From Lyophyllum atratum (lineage: Eukaryota; Basidiomycota; Agaricomycetes; Agaricales; Lyophyllaceae), in assembly GCA_014905825.1 (NCBI GenBank), contig JACGCN010000058.1, positions 1 through 64,000 on the forward strand: a DNA stretch of 64,000 nt, given 5' to 3'. Positions 13,601 through 24,545 of the stretch are shown piece by piece. The notes under the pieces are model-generated. The model did not search any database, was not told where the DNA came from, and was given only the letters and a program-made list of their open reading frames with translations. Made by a program: the position numbers and the translations under genes. The first letter of the stretch is position 1. Each line of letters begins with the position of its first letter.

Positions 13601-13994
13601 CCAAGTCTGCCCGATGTCCATTACTTTGCGCGCTTTGGACCAGAGCCAAGGCCAGGATGGGAGGTGGCCTGGCGGCGCATGGTCAGGGGTGGAGTACGAG
13701 TGTGCAGTGCGTATGCGCCTGTTCCTCTCGAGAATGGAGTCCTGGATCCAGTCTGTTAAGGGTGCCAAAATTAGCGTTAAACTGTCGCGCATACGGGAGC
13801 TACGTATGGTTCCAAGTACCTATGGTTGTAAAGTCCTCATACCGGCTGGAGAGGAAGTGTGTTAGTAAGGAGCCTAATGGGAGTGGTAAGAAAGTACCGA
13901 ATCTGCTCGAGCTCATCATCATCTAGTCCCTCAGGATGCATATGTTCATAAGGCCAAGTCAAGGCCAAGTTGTCAAGCCGTGACCCGCTGTCCC
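10619..13994 (-). CDS. GEF1: CLC-type chloride/proton exchanger (Gef1-like)
   Basis: A membrane protein of the voltage-gated chloride channel family, with a fungal relative (yeast Gef1) in Golgi and endosomes that supplies counter-ion for V-ATPase acidification. Read from the right: [21 protein letters not shown], the first membrane helix ([16 protein letters not shown]), the GSGISEIKC selectivity motif, [19 protein letters not shown] with the gating glutamate, [11 protein letters not shown] joined to EMSHGF (a Glu-Glu pair as in Cl-/H+ exchangers rather than channels), the [15 protein letters not shown] motif, and two C-terminal CBS domains ([18 protein letters not shown] to [12 protein letters not shown], and [20 protein letters not shown]). 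The stop is at 10619-10621. About a dozen introns interrupt it. The true first exon was not found: an acceptor at 13995 suggests more coding sequence upstream, while an in-frame Met at 13941 is the alternative start. Subcellular place is inferred from the family. Confidence 0.93.
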
Positions 13995-14270
13995 CTGAAC
14001 AAGTTCGTGCCACGTGCGGTTACTCGTTACGTGCCTGAAATTACCTCCGTAGTTTTCAAGCACTTTATGGGGGTGAAGAAAAGTAATAGGATAAGCAATT
14101 TACAGTCTACATCATACAGACATGTACGTAGCAACAGTATGTACGCCGTGCTGGGTATAAGTGTATAAAGTCCCGAATCTGTCACCAAGGTCCAAGATAT
14201 GTTAGCTGACCGTCCACCACCAAGGGTATCGTCATTTTTGTAGAAGCAAAAAAGAAATAGGGGAAGAAGA

Positions 14271-16028
14271 TTAGTACGGGCTCGATGGGTTGCTCTGAGC
14301 GGCGAGGCGGCTTTCCAGGTTGCTAAAGGGGAAGAAGAATGAAAAGTCAGGAAACCTTTTCAAAGAAAAAGGGCAAGAAATAGCATACCGCAGTGTCTCC
14401 TCTTTGGCCATAAGCTGTTGCCTCTTCTCATTTATTTCGCGTTGCACCCTGAGCTCGATTTCACGCAGCTACATCCCAGGTGCGTTAGCGCACCAAATCC
14501 AATCATAGGGCAGATGATCGAGATTTTACCTTTTCTTCCTCACGACGCAGCTGCTCCTCTTTCAGGCGGACGCTCTGGTTCGCAAGATCCTCAGGGAGGA
14601 CTTGAGATTGACTGATTCCCGTTGCACGACGATCCCATCAGAAATTTCACGTTGACCTGAGCAGGGACACGCACCGGTTATCCACAACACTTCTGGAGAG
14701 CTTCTCGGTACGGTATGTCTCATACAGCACGTCCTCCGTCAGAGACTTAAGGTCGCTCAAATGCGAGCTGATAAGACATCGCGTATTAGCATTTCGCCCA
14801 TAGAAGAAGAAGAGAAAGAAAGGGCAATAGGCATCCTGGGATTCGCAACGCACCTGAGAATTGCTCCGCGAAGCCGCACAAAGTCCGAGTGCTCGGGGTC
14901 ATCGACCTCAGCAATACCCCACGGGTACACACGAGCGCGGACCATCTGCCCGTCGATTTCGACTTCCTCCTCTGAGCCGATGACCGCGAATGGCAGAAGG
15001 GCCTGTAACACGTAAGTCAGCGAGTCCTACGACGGGAGTACCCAGCACCTACGCGAAGCTCCATATTATCCTGGATGGTCTCCTCGTCATCCTCTTCCAC
15101 ATCGTAGGGGAAATTGTAAATAGGTATATCATAGTGCTCGATGTCTTCCATAATCTGCCGAGGGCCCCGCGGTTAGTTTTTTCAAATTTGGGCGAGGACG
15201 TAAGAAGAGGAGAAGGAAGCGCCACAGACCCTTTTCTTGAACGCCTTGAGCTCGCGCGGCGTCAACGAGTCCGCGCGTCCGATGACCGGAATAACGTTGA
15301 CTCGTGGGGAGAGGCGCTTCATGAGCTCGATGTCCATTTCCTTCAAGCTGCAGAATAGGGGCGTGCGAGGTAAATTAGCTTCTCTGCCGCAGAACGGGGG
15401 CATATTTACGTACGCGTGGCCCGTAGGAGATATGAAGTAAAGCACGGCGTGTACCCTATTGTCTCTAAAGCGGGGGTTACGTTTAATCCGCGATTGCTCG
15501 GCGAGGATATCATCGTATTGACGCTCCAAATACGTGACTATTTCCTGGAAGCTAAAACAGAGGGAAGCATGACTAAAGTTGAGAAAAGGACACGTAAACG
15601 AGAAACTGGGGGTGGGCGTACGTGTGCTCGCTGTCGATGCCGTTTCCGAAGCCGGGGGTGTCCACGACGGTAAGGGAGATGCGGACGCCCTCCTCCTCAA
15701 GCTCTAAATGAAGTTTTTAGCCCACTTTTTCGACTTAGGATAGTGGTGTTGAGGGGGAACGCACCGACGTTGGCTGGCTTAATGGTTACCATTTCTTCCA
15801 TATCTGCCAACTCGGGGTTCTGGATAACCTTGTGGGCCAAGACCTCCTGCTCGCAGAGGGTGTTTACAAACGTCGTGCGACCAGTACCCGACATTCCTAT
15901 CGCACAACCACCATGGTTAGTCCCTGGGGAGCTTGACTTGCCCAAAGTCCACAGTACGCACCAACGACCATGAGGGTAAACTGGATACCCTTGACCTTGC
16001 TCCCGCGTCTTCGTCCCATAGGAGGCAT
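14271..16028 (-). CDS. CDC11: Septin, Cdc11 type
   Basis: Septins are GTP-binding proteins that polymerise into filaments at the cell cortex and septum. The start MPPMGRRRGSKVKGIQFTLM lies at 16028. The P-loop reads GMSGTGRTTFVNTLC, the switch II region VDTPGFGNGID, and the specificity motif VIGRADSLT (usually AKAD). The septin unique element follows (RARVYPWGIAEVDDPEHSDF and SHLSDLKSLTEDVLYETYR). A C-terminal coiled coil rich in Glu/Arg ends NLESRLAAQSNPSSPY and the stop at 14271-14273. The P-loop lysine is replaced by arginine; from memory this fits the Cdc11/AspA group, so the subtype is likely but not proven. About nine introns of about 50 nt. The gene is divergent from the dehydrogenase at 16896. 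Confidence 0.92.
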
Positions 16029-16895
16029 TTTAAGCAGATGGTTGTAGGAGTAGAGGGGGGAAGGGATAGAGAATGAGACGCCGGTTTGGATTTAGAGTAT
16101 GGACAGGGTTTAGTAGAGGCTGTTCTTAAACTAGAGTGCCGGGGTCACGATGGTGATAAGCCGCCAAAGAGGAGCGGCCTTAGATCTTAACACGGCCAAA
16201 GTGAGACGATAAGAATTTGAGACCATATCAAAGCTTATCCGCAACATCGACCAGACATCGACCAGACATCGACGCGCCGTTCGGCTCAAAAGCAACGTAG
16301 AAGGAGTCTCGCATTCCTCCGTATGAAGAGTCAACGGGTTCATGTCGTTTCCGTTAGCAAGTTTCCAGATCCCCAGATTCGCTACTGTCGACAAGAATGA
16401 TGGTCGGTAGAATCACATGAAGACTCGGATGTTTGCGAAGTGATGCTCCTGGCTCAGACAGTCAGTTGACCATCCAGATACATGGTTCGAATTATGACTG
16501 CATCCGGGGTCACTATTGAGACCAAGAATCTCCGGCCCGGGAGGTGAACTCATTTCTCCAAGCATAGACCTAGGCGGTTCAGACGCGACCCAGCGACGCG
16601 GAGCGCTGGAAAAGCTAGGTAGCACGAGGAGAACATGCGCCAGCCAAGATGAACGCGACGTGGGCTCGGCCGGAGGACTGAGGAAAGGTGCGACGACAAA
16701 TGTATAGACCCATCCCACGTGTCGTCTGATTCAATCAAATTCATTCCGTCAACAACTCGCCCCTTCCCCATTACGCAGATCTGCCATTTTCCCGCTCCGG
16801 GAAGGTTGCAAGGAACCACCACCACCACAATCACGGGCCTACTCTCCACCACTACTTATACTACTCATCTCTCCCCATTCAAGACTTAATCCATC
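16029..16895. other. divergent promoter region between septin and dehydrogenase
   Basis: Both flanking genes start here and read outwards, so the interval must carry both promoters. It has an 11-base tandem repeat at 16244-16273. No coding motif is visible; a tRNA-like TTCGAATT near 16484 does not sit in a foldable tRNA. Confidence 0.45.
16244..16273. repeat. 11-bp tandem repeat, about 2.7 copies
   Basis: Unit ACATCGACCAG at 16244, 16255 and, partly, at 16266, within the shared upstream region of the septin and dehydrogenase genes. Confidence 0.85.
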
Positions 16896-18276
16896 ATGTC
16901 TGCGATCTCGGACGACAATCTCTACGACTACGCCAGCAGGCTGAAGGACAGGGTAGTTGTTATCACAGGTCTGTGCCGCGAAAACCTTGCAAATGTTGAA
17001 GGTCTGCCTAACCGTACGCGACGCAAGGTGCTGCTAATGGGATAGGTCGTGAGACGGCGCTGCAGCTGGCTTCGCATGGGTATGTGAAGGCGACATTCCT
17101 GCATCTTGACACTTGATACCCAATACTTCGCGCTGAACTTTTGCAGTGCCAAAGTCATCATTGGCGACCGGGACATTGCCGGCGCGCAGAAGACCGTGCG
17201 TGACATTGAGAGCGCAGGAGGGTACGTGCTGTTTGGTGTCCCGCAGCTCTGAAATTCCAATATGCTGCAGGACGGCGGTGTCGCTGAAGTGCGACGTGAC
17301 AGTATGGGACGACCAGGTCGCCATGTTCGAGCTCGCCATCGGTAAGTTCGGGTCCGTGGACGTCGTGGTAAGCCCCTTTTGAGCCAGGCACCGTAACACT
17401 CACCAACTGACATTCGCCTATGCAAGGTAGCGAACGCTGGCGTTACGGAGCACGGCGCATTCAACACTGTCGCGTTCAACAATGGGAAACCTGTCAGACC
17501 TAACACGCGTACAATTGATGTCAACCTCTTCGGCACTATTTACACTGCTCACCTGGCCCAGCACTACCTCGGCGTCAACCGCGAGCTTGGTTCAACCACC
17601 CTCAAGGCCGTCGTGCTCATTGGGTCTATGGGTACGCCACTCTGTGTCTTGCTACGTCAGGGTTGTCATGGTATGAACGTGTCGTGTTGCAGCATCCTGG
17701 CTTGGTGTCCCTAAAGCCTCAATGTACGCCGCCTCGAAACACGCGGTCCTCGGCCTCATGCGCTCCCTGTACCCAGAATTCCACCTCCAAAACATCCGCA
17801 TCGCATGCATCCACCCCTGGTTCGCTGGTAAGCTCTCCCCCTTCCTATGCTGCTCACAGTTAAACCCTAAGTCTTTTTCGCTAGACACCGCTATCGTTCC
17901 TATTCCCCTAAAGCTCCTCCTAGCAGGCATCCCCCTCGCCAGCATCCCTCGGATCGGCGGCGCTATTATCCACGCCGCGACTAACCCAGACCCCGACACG
18001 AACGGCAGCGCCTTCCTACTCAACGATGACGGGCCGGTGTTCATGGTGCCCCGCGAGGAGTTCAAGATGGGCGTGTACAAGATGATCGATGATCGTGCGA
18101 ATGCAGTGCTGAAAGGCGCAGCTGGTGCGGCATACTATGCAAGGCTGGTGCGTGATTTGGTGAGGATCTTGGGGAAGCCGGTGGTGGTCACTGCGCTGGT
18201 CGTGGGGGCGGCGAAGGTGGCTTGGGATCATCGGGAGTTAGGGTTGAGGTATATCCGGAATTATATGTCGTTATGA
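16896..18276 (+). CDS. Short-chain dehydrogenase/reductase
   Basis: An NAD(P)-dependent oxidoreductase of the classical SDR family; the substrate cannot be told from sequence. The start is MSAISDDNLYDYASRLKDR. The cofactor motif TGAANGIGRE is made by splicing the first intron (about 16970-17029). It is followed by an IIGDRD end of beta-2 (an acidic residue there favours NAD, by inference), the VANAG motif, a VNLFGTIYTAH helix, and the catalytic YAASK (in SMYAASKHAVLG) with the serine in VVLIGSM. The C-terminal third (from about 17885) ends in a hydrophobic helix PVVVTALVVGAAKVAW and YIRNYMSL, which suggests membrane association, and the stop is at 18274-18276. Seven exons with introns of about 45-60 nt. 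The frame is clean. Confidence 0.9.
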
Positions 18277-18461
18277 CTAGGTAGAGATGACTTGGATTTT
18301 GTTCCGGCGTGTATGGGGCCTCTTCTCAGTACCAAACGCAAGTCGTAACGGTCGTCAGTTCATTCAAATCATATGTTAACACCTTTCTGTGCTTCTCTGC
18401 AGAAAGGAAATAAAAAACATGGGTTCAGTCGCGACTTTTGATGATATTTAGAAGAGCGACC

Positions 18462-19385
18462 CTACCTTCTGCTATTCTGCACGCGAATGAACAGCCAATC
18501 CACAGCTTCTCTCACTCCAGTTCTAGTAGTTGACGGGTCAGTAAGCGCATACATCGGGGAATGATGTAAAATACATACCCTTCAAGTGCGGACACACCCA
18601 ACACCTCTAAGCTCGCAATCCGCTCCTTCCTTGCTGTCCTCTCAGTCTCTCCCTCCCCATATCTCGTATCCCTCCTCGCACTCTCCAGCTTCCTCTGATA
18701 CCAATCTTCGTAATCATGGCGAATGTCCTCCACAGATAGACTAAGCGGCGAGTCCTGCTTATTCGCCAGGAGGAGCAAAGGCACGCCCAGGATCTGTGGG
18801 GCCGAGAGGACAGCATCTACATTGCTTGCGCTCCATCAGCTGCTGGTCAAACATGCAGTATATGGTGAGAGATCACGCACCAAACACTTCCCATCCCTCA
18901 CCGAGACGCTCGCGGTCCTCGGCATCGATGACGTACACCACGGCATGACAGTCGTCGTAATACTTGGGCCAGATATTGCGGATGCCGCGCTGCCCACCGA
19001 GGTCCCAGAATTGAAGGATCGAGGAGGGGAGCGTGATCGTGCCCGCTGCAGGAGGGAAGGTTATTCGGGCAGAGGTAAGGAGGACATGATGGAAAGCGCG
19101 TACTGTTCTGTCCGACGGTGGGGGCTATCTTGTCAGGTGAGAGTCCAGGGGTATCATTGTAGAGGGTCTTGATCTTTTCGAGGAGGGACTACACGTACGC
19201 CGTCAGGGTGTGGTAAAGCAGAAAGTAGTGTGTTGGTACAGACCGTCTTGCCGGCTCCGTCGAGTCCAATGATAATTACCGAAAACTCCTCCTTTCTGCA
19301 GCAACGTTAGCTATACACGATACGCACCGCAAGAGAGCACGGACCTCGTGAGATGTTCATGCAGACCCTTGAGCAGATGGTACAT
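18462..19385 (-). CDS. ARL3: Arf-related small GTPase (Arl3/ARFRP1)
   Basis: A Golgi-associated GTPase that in yeast recruits Arl1 and its golgin effectors. The start MYHLLKGLHEHLTRKEEFSV at 19385 lacks Gly2, so it is not N-myristoylated; relatives are N-acetylated instead. Visible motifs are the P-loop GLDGAGKT, switch I (PTVGQNAGTI), DLGGQRGIRNIWPKYY (switch II), LLLLANKQDSPLSLSVED (guanine specificity) and VSALEGTGVREAVDWLFIRV near the end; stop at 18462. It has an extra charged insertion between the NKQD and SALEG motifs (about 35 residues, rich in Arg/Glu). Six exons. It starts 95 bp from the divergent VMA16 start, so the two share a promoter region. Confidence 0.92.
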
Positions 19386-19480
19386 GGCCAAGTGCGTCTG
19401 CCACAACGCCAAACACAGCCCAACACTCTTGGCACCGATTCAGACGTTCCGACGCCATTCCAACGCCCAACCGCCTCGAC
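19386..19480. promoter_or_regulatory. 95-bp bidirectional promoter of ARL3 and VMA16
   Basis: The only sequence between two outward-facing start codons. It must contain 5' UTRs and core promoters of both genes, or these overlap the coding regions. No clear TATA box is seen. Confidence 0.6.
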
Positions 19481-20487
19481 ATGGGGTACTACACGTCCTA
19501 CTACGCCTATGGTCTCCCCACGTTTATTGTCATTGTAATTGCTCTATACCTTCTCTTCACTGGTGCGCCCAGTCGTTATCTCTCGTAATCCTTGTCTGAC
19601 CAATGTTTGTTAACGTTAACGTGCAGGTTCTGGAGAGGCGTTCAACGTCGGCCGCTTCCTTGAGGAGACGAGCCCGTATGCGTGGGCCGGGACCGGGATT
19701 GGGCTCTGCATTGGTCTAAGTGTGGTTGGTGCTGGTTGGTACGTCTTCCATCTAACATGCTGCGGTGAGTGACGATGACGACTGACCAGTGACCTTGGAC
19801 GCGCAGGGGAATCATGCTTACCGGCTCGTCGATCCTCGGAGGAGGCGTCAGAGCTCCCCGCATCACAACCAAGAACTTGATCAGGTGCGCTCGCAGTTTC
19901 CTCCGTTTCAGTACGTGGTATTAATAGTTGAACCTCCCGACATAGTATCATCTTCTGCGAGGTTGTCGCCATCTACGGAGTCGTACGTCCCCCCACATAA
20001 ATCCCTTCTGCCACGGCTCACCGAAGTATCACGCTAGATCATCGGCATCGTATACTCAGCAAAGCTCCAAGCAGTCCCGGAAGACCTGCTTTACACCCGC
20101 GAAAACTACTTCACAGGTACATTCCCTTCCCTCCCTCTCTTTCCCCTGTACTCCGACACCCTAAACCAACCTTCCCTCTCGCAGGCTTTGCCCTGTTCTG
20201 GGGCGGCCTCACAGTAGGCGCCTGCAACCTCCTCTGTGGTGTCGCGGTCGGCATAACAGGCTCTACCGCCGCAGTCTCGGACGCCGCCGACCCCAATCTC
20301 TTCGTCAAAATCCTTGTAGTGGAAGTCTTTGGCAGCATCCTGGGCCTCTTCGGACTGATCGGTGCGTTCCTAGCTCGGCTCCTCCATTCTACACACTGAC
20401 ACATCATTTCGCGTCTCCGCGGCAGTGGGTCTCCTCATGATTTCAGGTGCGAACGTATTCACGGAAGGAGCACCCTTTGGGCCTTGA
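19481..20487 (+). CDS. VMA16: V-ATPase proteolipid subunit c'' (Vma16)
   Basis: A membrane-embedded rotor subunit of the vacuolar H+-ATPase Vo ring. The start [20 protein letters not shown] gives the extra N-terminal helix typical of c''. Next come [20 protein letters not shown], the [20 protein letters not shown] loop, [18 protein letters not shown] with the essential membrane glutamate (FCEVVAIYG), [20 protein letters not shown], and the final helix [18 protein letters not shown]. The C-terminus is [13 protein letters not shown] with the stop at 20485-20487. Seven exons, about 210 residues, the usual family size. With the CLC exchanger at 10.6-14.0 kb it would act in organelle acidification. 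Confidence 0.94.
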
Positions 20488-20878
20488 ACTGACGCGGCTC
20501 CTGTGGCCTCGCCCTACGTACACTAAATTAATAAGGCCCCCGCTGTGTTATACCCTCCAATCGCACGCATTTCCTTGCTGTCCGGTTTCGGCTCTTCTCC
20601 AGCACTCGTCACAACGGGTCAGTGCGAGAATCCGTTGATCGTTAAGCAAGAAACGCTTGCGACCGAAACCACAAGCCAAGGCATCGTGTAATAGCGTGTC
20701 GTTGATTAGAACGCGGTGTTCCCTACCAACAGGAGCGTATACTTGCCCAGAATACATACAGGTAAAACGTACATAGCCATAACATAACTACACAACCTAC
20801 AATCTCGGATCTAAAAGTCCTCGTCGTATCTTCCAAAACCAAAAAAGGGAAAGCAAGAAAAGGAGGGGGCCTACACCT
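20488..20878. other. convergent 3' region, VMA16 and CUE gene
   Basis: 390 bp between two gene ends facing each other. Only short frames; presumably two 3' UTRs. Confidence 0.5.
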
Positions 20879-22468
20879 CACTTCGCAGCAGGTTTGGGCT
20901 CATCAAACGGATTCTCCGCATACTCAAGCCCGTCCGAATCGTCTGTATCCTGCTGCGACTGCTGGCTGTGCTGCGCCTGTAATCCGGGTGGGGACTGCGA
21001 GCGCATCAAAGAGACGGGGCGTTTGGGCAGGAGGCCCAATCTGCCTAAAGATGAGTTTCAGATCAACATTCATCAAGAGGGCTAGACAGATGGCTAAAGG
21101 CATACCTCCGTCGATGGGCGGAGCACTACTTTGAGTCCCGCGGCCGGAGCCAGTGGATGGTGGGCGGGGGGTATCACTTGTTGGTGGGGTAGCTGCGGTA
21201 TACGCGGCTGTCGGGGTGGACGCGAGCGGGGAGGTGGTTCTAGCTGCTCAAGGATGATGATTAAAACTCGGAAATCGAAACAACGTCGTTATTCAGGCAC
21301 ACCTGGTGTCACATCGTAGCCCTGCACATTTGAGCCGCTCAACGCGATCGGTGGCGAGGGCGATGGTGCAGCGTGAATGGGGTATGACGATTGCGCGTTG
21401 GGGTCGTAGTAGGCTGGTTGCTGTTGAGGCCGTGTGCTGTACGGCGGCTGCGGCTGCTGTTGCTGCTGGCCCTGGTATACATGCTGCTCGTACCGTGCGG
21501 GGTCATACCCGCTGGAGCCACCGCCCCAGGTAGGCTGAGTGCCAGAGCCCTGGCCGGGTCTGGATGTGAAAGCACGAGCAGTCAGCGAGGTGTGCGCTAC
21601 GTAGTACTACTACTAGGTCGTGAACGTACCTAGGCTGGTCCATCTCTTGGATCTTCGCCTTCACCTTCGAGAAAAGGTTCCCGAACGTCTTCTTGCCCGC
21701 TGCACCCTCGTCAGATCTTAATCAAACTCACATAGACGTCCATGCACCACTCACTCTCAGCGATCTTCCCAAGCTGCTGCTGAATCTCCTGCATCGTATC
21801 CCCGCCCTGCCCTTGCTGCCCCTGTCCCTGCCCTGACGTCGGACGGGGCTGTTGCTGCTGGAACAGCGGCCGCCGTGCGTCCTGCTGCGCCTGCCACGCC
21901 ACCTGATGTTGCTCCTGCTCCTCCAGCATCAACCGTCGCGCCAGCTGCTCGTCCAAGTCCGTCTGCGACTATATCCCGAGACGCCGCCATCAGACAGGAT
22001 TACGGCGATAACAAGAGCGGAAGGAACGCACCATGACGGGTGTCTCAGGCGTCGGCTCGCCCTTGTATTCAGGATCGCTCATTCCGAGTAGGGCGTCGAT
22101 CGCGCGGTCCTGGTCACCGTTGACGGAAGCCAACACGGATTGCCTGTGCGCGAGTGGGTGGGTGAGCGATCGTGGACTTCGACGTTAACGCCGTGGACGT
22201 ACAGAATGAGGTCATCGTAGTCAGGGAACATCGCCCGCAGAGCCGCTATACGTGGGTCACCGGGTGCTTCCCGTTGCTGCTGCTGCTGGTCTTGAGCACT
22301 GGGAGGTGGTGCAGTAGTGGTAGCAGTGTCCGATCTGGCCGGGGGAGAGGGGTTAGTGTCTCTGAATGGAGTCGGTGCGGGTGCAGCACTAGCATCGCTG
22401 GGCGGCGTGGCTGCGGTAGTGCTGGATGGCGGCGGGGCGTCGGTGTTCTGCATTGTGGTGTTAGCCAT
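20879..22468 (-). CDS. CUE-domain ubiquitin-binding protein (Cue5-like)
   Basis: The protein starts MANTTMQNTDAPPPSS at 22468 with a Pro/Ser/Thr/Ala-rich stretch, followed by a CUE domain at about residues 73-113: IAALRAMFPDYDDLIL, spliced to QSVLASVNGDQDRAIDALLGM, with the MFP and di-leucine hallmarks that bind ubiquitin. Then come LDEQLARRLMLEEQEQHQVA, a Gln-rich segment, an amphipathic segment GKKTFGNLFSKVKAKIQEMD, and a long low-complexity Gln/Pro/Tyr region ending ENPFDEPKPAAK with the stop at 20879. Arrangement and tail resemble fungal Cue5, an adaptor for clearance of ubiquitinated aggregates by autophagy. An Atg8-binding motif is not evident to me. About five introns. Confidence 0.82.
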
Positions 22469-23609
22469 GGTGGTGGTACGCGGTTGTAAGTTGTTGTGGT
22501 TGCGATCAGGAACTGCGCAACAGTTGGGATGCGAAAGCTTGGCTTATATTCTTGCAGCTGATCATGCGCAGCCTGCAGTCGGCGTAGCGCTTGATACGCA
22601 AGGGTGAATTTTGCTTGGGACGTGACCACTGATGCGCAGTAATGGGCTCTGGCTCGTAGCGACATTCTCTCAGTGTACTACACAGTTCTGACGTTTTCTG
22701 TCACTTTGAGCGCTAATGCGCAGCAAAGCACGGTAGGTTATATCATTGACGCTAGGCAGCGACTTGCGTACGTTGCGGCTTGTAATCCACTACGATGAAC
22801 TCGACTTCGTTCGCCTACCTGAGCTTCCTCTTTGGATACCCGGGAGGACAGCTTTCTGATCATCTTGTAGTAATGTAATCTTTGACGGTTGCATATGGGT
22901 AGTCTCCATTGGCTCAGCCGAATCAATGTCTAGTGCATGTGGGATCAAGATACGCTTCTGCCTATCCTCCATCTTCCTGCGATTTCATCCGCACGTATGA
23001 CATGACACGTTTGCAAGTACTCCCGTACATAGAAAGATGCCTATACGGCGCCAAACTTTGCAGTCCTATCGCATCGCAGTGATCAACGTAGAACCGATCT
23101 AATCTCTGACTACCCTATCTTCGGGAATTCGGGGCCTGGTCGCAGCTTTGATGAACGATATCCGAATCGATTGGTTAATTGATCGTGTCTCGAGTACATC
23201 GATCATGATCACCAAGTTTTCATGAAATCTCGCAACTCTATCAGCTTACTATCACATCGCTCTTCGTCTCGTCTTCTGTGACGTTGGCAATTTGCGTACA
23301 ATCATCGATCATCACAGGCGCGTCAGGAGATTGACATCGAGATCAAGAGAAGTAGGATGTATTGGAGATCGGGGAGGATAAGCATACGAAGTGCATACGA
23401 CGGTACAAAAAATACACTTGCGTTTGATATATGTACCTGCCTATGCAGCAGGGGGGATAGGTTATCGGTGTACAGGGAGGTGGTCGGGGCTGGAGCAGCG
23501 ATAAGTACGGTCAGATGGATACAAATAAGTAAAGGGGGAAAGGAAAGGAGGGAGGAAGTCGCGGTACAAGATGCCCCAAAAAATAAGGATTCGACCCGTT
23601 GATGCCAGT
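22469..23609. other. 1.1 kb, no firm gene
   Basis: It holds the promoter of the CUE gene and the 3' side of the bZIP gene. A 60-residue minus-strand frame at 22790-22972 begins MEDRQKRILIPHALDIDS and looks protein-like in composition, and a frame through about 22740-22800 also reads plausibly, but I could not join them cleanly. I see nothing else. Confidence 0.3.
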
Positions 23610-24545
23610 CTACACCGCCTCTATTTCGTCTCGAGTCCTCTTCGTTCCCACCGCCGCAACAGGGCCCTGCGCTGCCCCCGTAACACCCACAACGAGACCC
23701 TTCAGCCAACCATTCTCCCTCCTGAGGCCCTCGCACTCGCGCTCCAGCTCATTGACCCGCGTCTCGAGCTCCTTCGCTTTTCCCTCCAGCGCTGCCTCTC
23801 GCTCTTTTTTCTTTAGCCTGAACCGCGCAGATGCCGCTGTGTTCCGCCGACGCTTGTCCTCTGCAGCAGAGACGGTCTGACCCGCCGGGCTGGGGGTCTC
23901 TTCGCGGAAGTCCTCAGGTGATTCGGCAGCGGCAGTGGTGGAGATGGAGGACTTGCGCGTGCGAGAGCGCTTTGCCGCTGGAGCATCATCGGTGGAGCGA
24001 CGTGGAGAAGACGACGTTATGGGAGACGCAGTGCTGCTGGCGCTCCTTGGGAGTACTGGGACAGGGAATGATGGTGCGCCTGGTGCTGTGTGGAGCGCGA
24101 TGAGCTGAGCCAGAGAAGGTGCGATCCCTGTAGAGGGGTGGGGTTGCTGGTTCTGGAGCTGGGGCGGTGCGGAGAATGGATCAATGCCGAAGCCAGCCAG
24201 GAATGAGTTCAGGTCAAAGGCCTGCTGCGGTGGATGCTCGACGGGGAGGCCGGTACCAGTAGCGACGTTGATGTGCCCGTCGTGGATCGCGGCATCCCGA
24301 GTGCAGCTGCCTTGTGATGTGAGACTATCTTCCTCCTCCTCCTCTTCACTTCTAGACTTCCTCCCGTATTTACCGTCGTCACTTTTAGGGCCTAGGGGCC
24401 CCTCATCGCATTCAAAGGTGAGATTTGTCCATAGGTCGAGTTGTGCGGAGAGGTCAGGGTAAGACTGGCCTGCGAGGAGATCGTTGGAGTCGGCGTGGGC
24501 TTGGGCGGGGTGGACGATGTTGAGGCCTTGAAGATTGGGAGGCAT
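23610..24545 (-). CDS. bZIP transcription factor (Zip1/Cys3-like)
   Basis: An intronless frame of 311 residues from MPPNLQGLNIVHPAQ; the frame stays open upstream to a Met at 24689, but this start is preferred because the upstream residues look untranslated. The C-terminal third has the basic region KRRRNTAASARFRLKKK, followed by a leucine zipper (LEGKAKELETRVNELERECE, then LRRENGWLKGLV). The NTAASARFR signature matches fungal regulators of the Met4/Cys3/Zip1 group that act on sulfur metabolism or cadmium response; that target is inference from the basic region only. The N-terminal part is acidic and Pro/Ser-rich (SEEEEEEDSL), as in activation domains. The end is TKRTRDEIEAV. Confidence 0.88.
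   Translation of the reverse strand: MPPNLQGLNIVHPAQAHADSNDLLAGQSYPDLSAQLDLWTNLTFECDEGPLGPKSDDGKYGRKSRSEEEEEEDSLTSQGSCTRDAAIHDGHINVATGTGLPVEHPPQQAFDLNSFLAGFGIDPFSAPPQLQNQQPHPSTGIAPSLAQLIALHTAPGAPSFPVPVLPRSASSTASPITSSSPRRSTDDAPAAKRSRTRKSSISTTAAAESPEDFREETPSPAGQTVSAAEDKRRRNTAASARFRLKKKEREAALEGKAKELETRVNELERECEGLRRENGWLKGLVVGVTGAAQGPVAAVGTKRTRDEIEAV

Noticed and set aside
16440..16520. Possible tRNA from a GGTTCGAATT segment
   Set aside because: No acceptor or anticodon stem can be paired around it.
16928..17536. 202-residue minus-strand frame
   Set aside because: It is antisense to the short-chain dehydrogenase exons, which carry clear family motifs and splice sites.
22246..22665. 139-residue minus-strand frame overlapping the start of the CUE gene
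   Set aside because: It overlaps the CUE N-terminus in another frame and reads as Pro/His-rich shadow.
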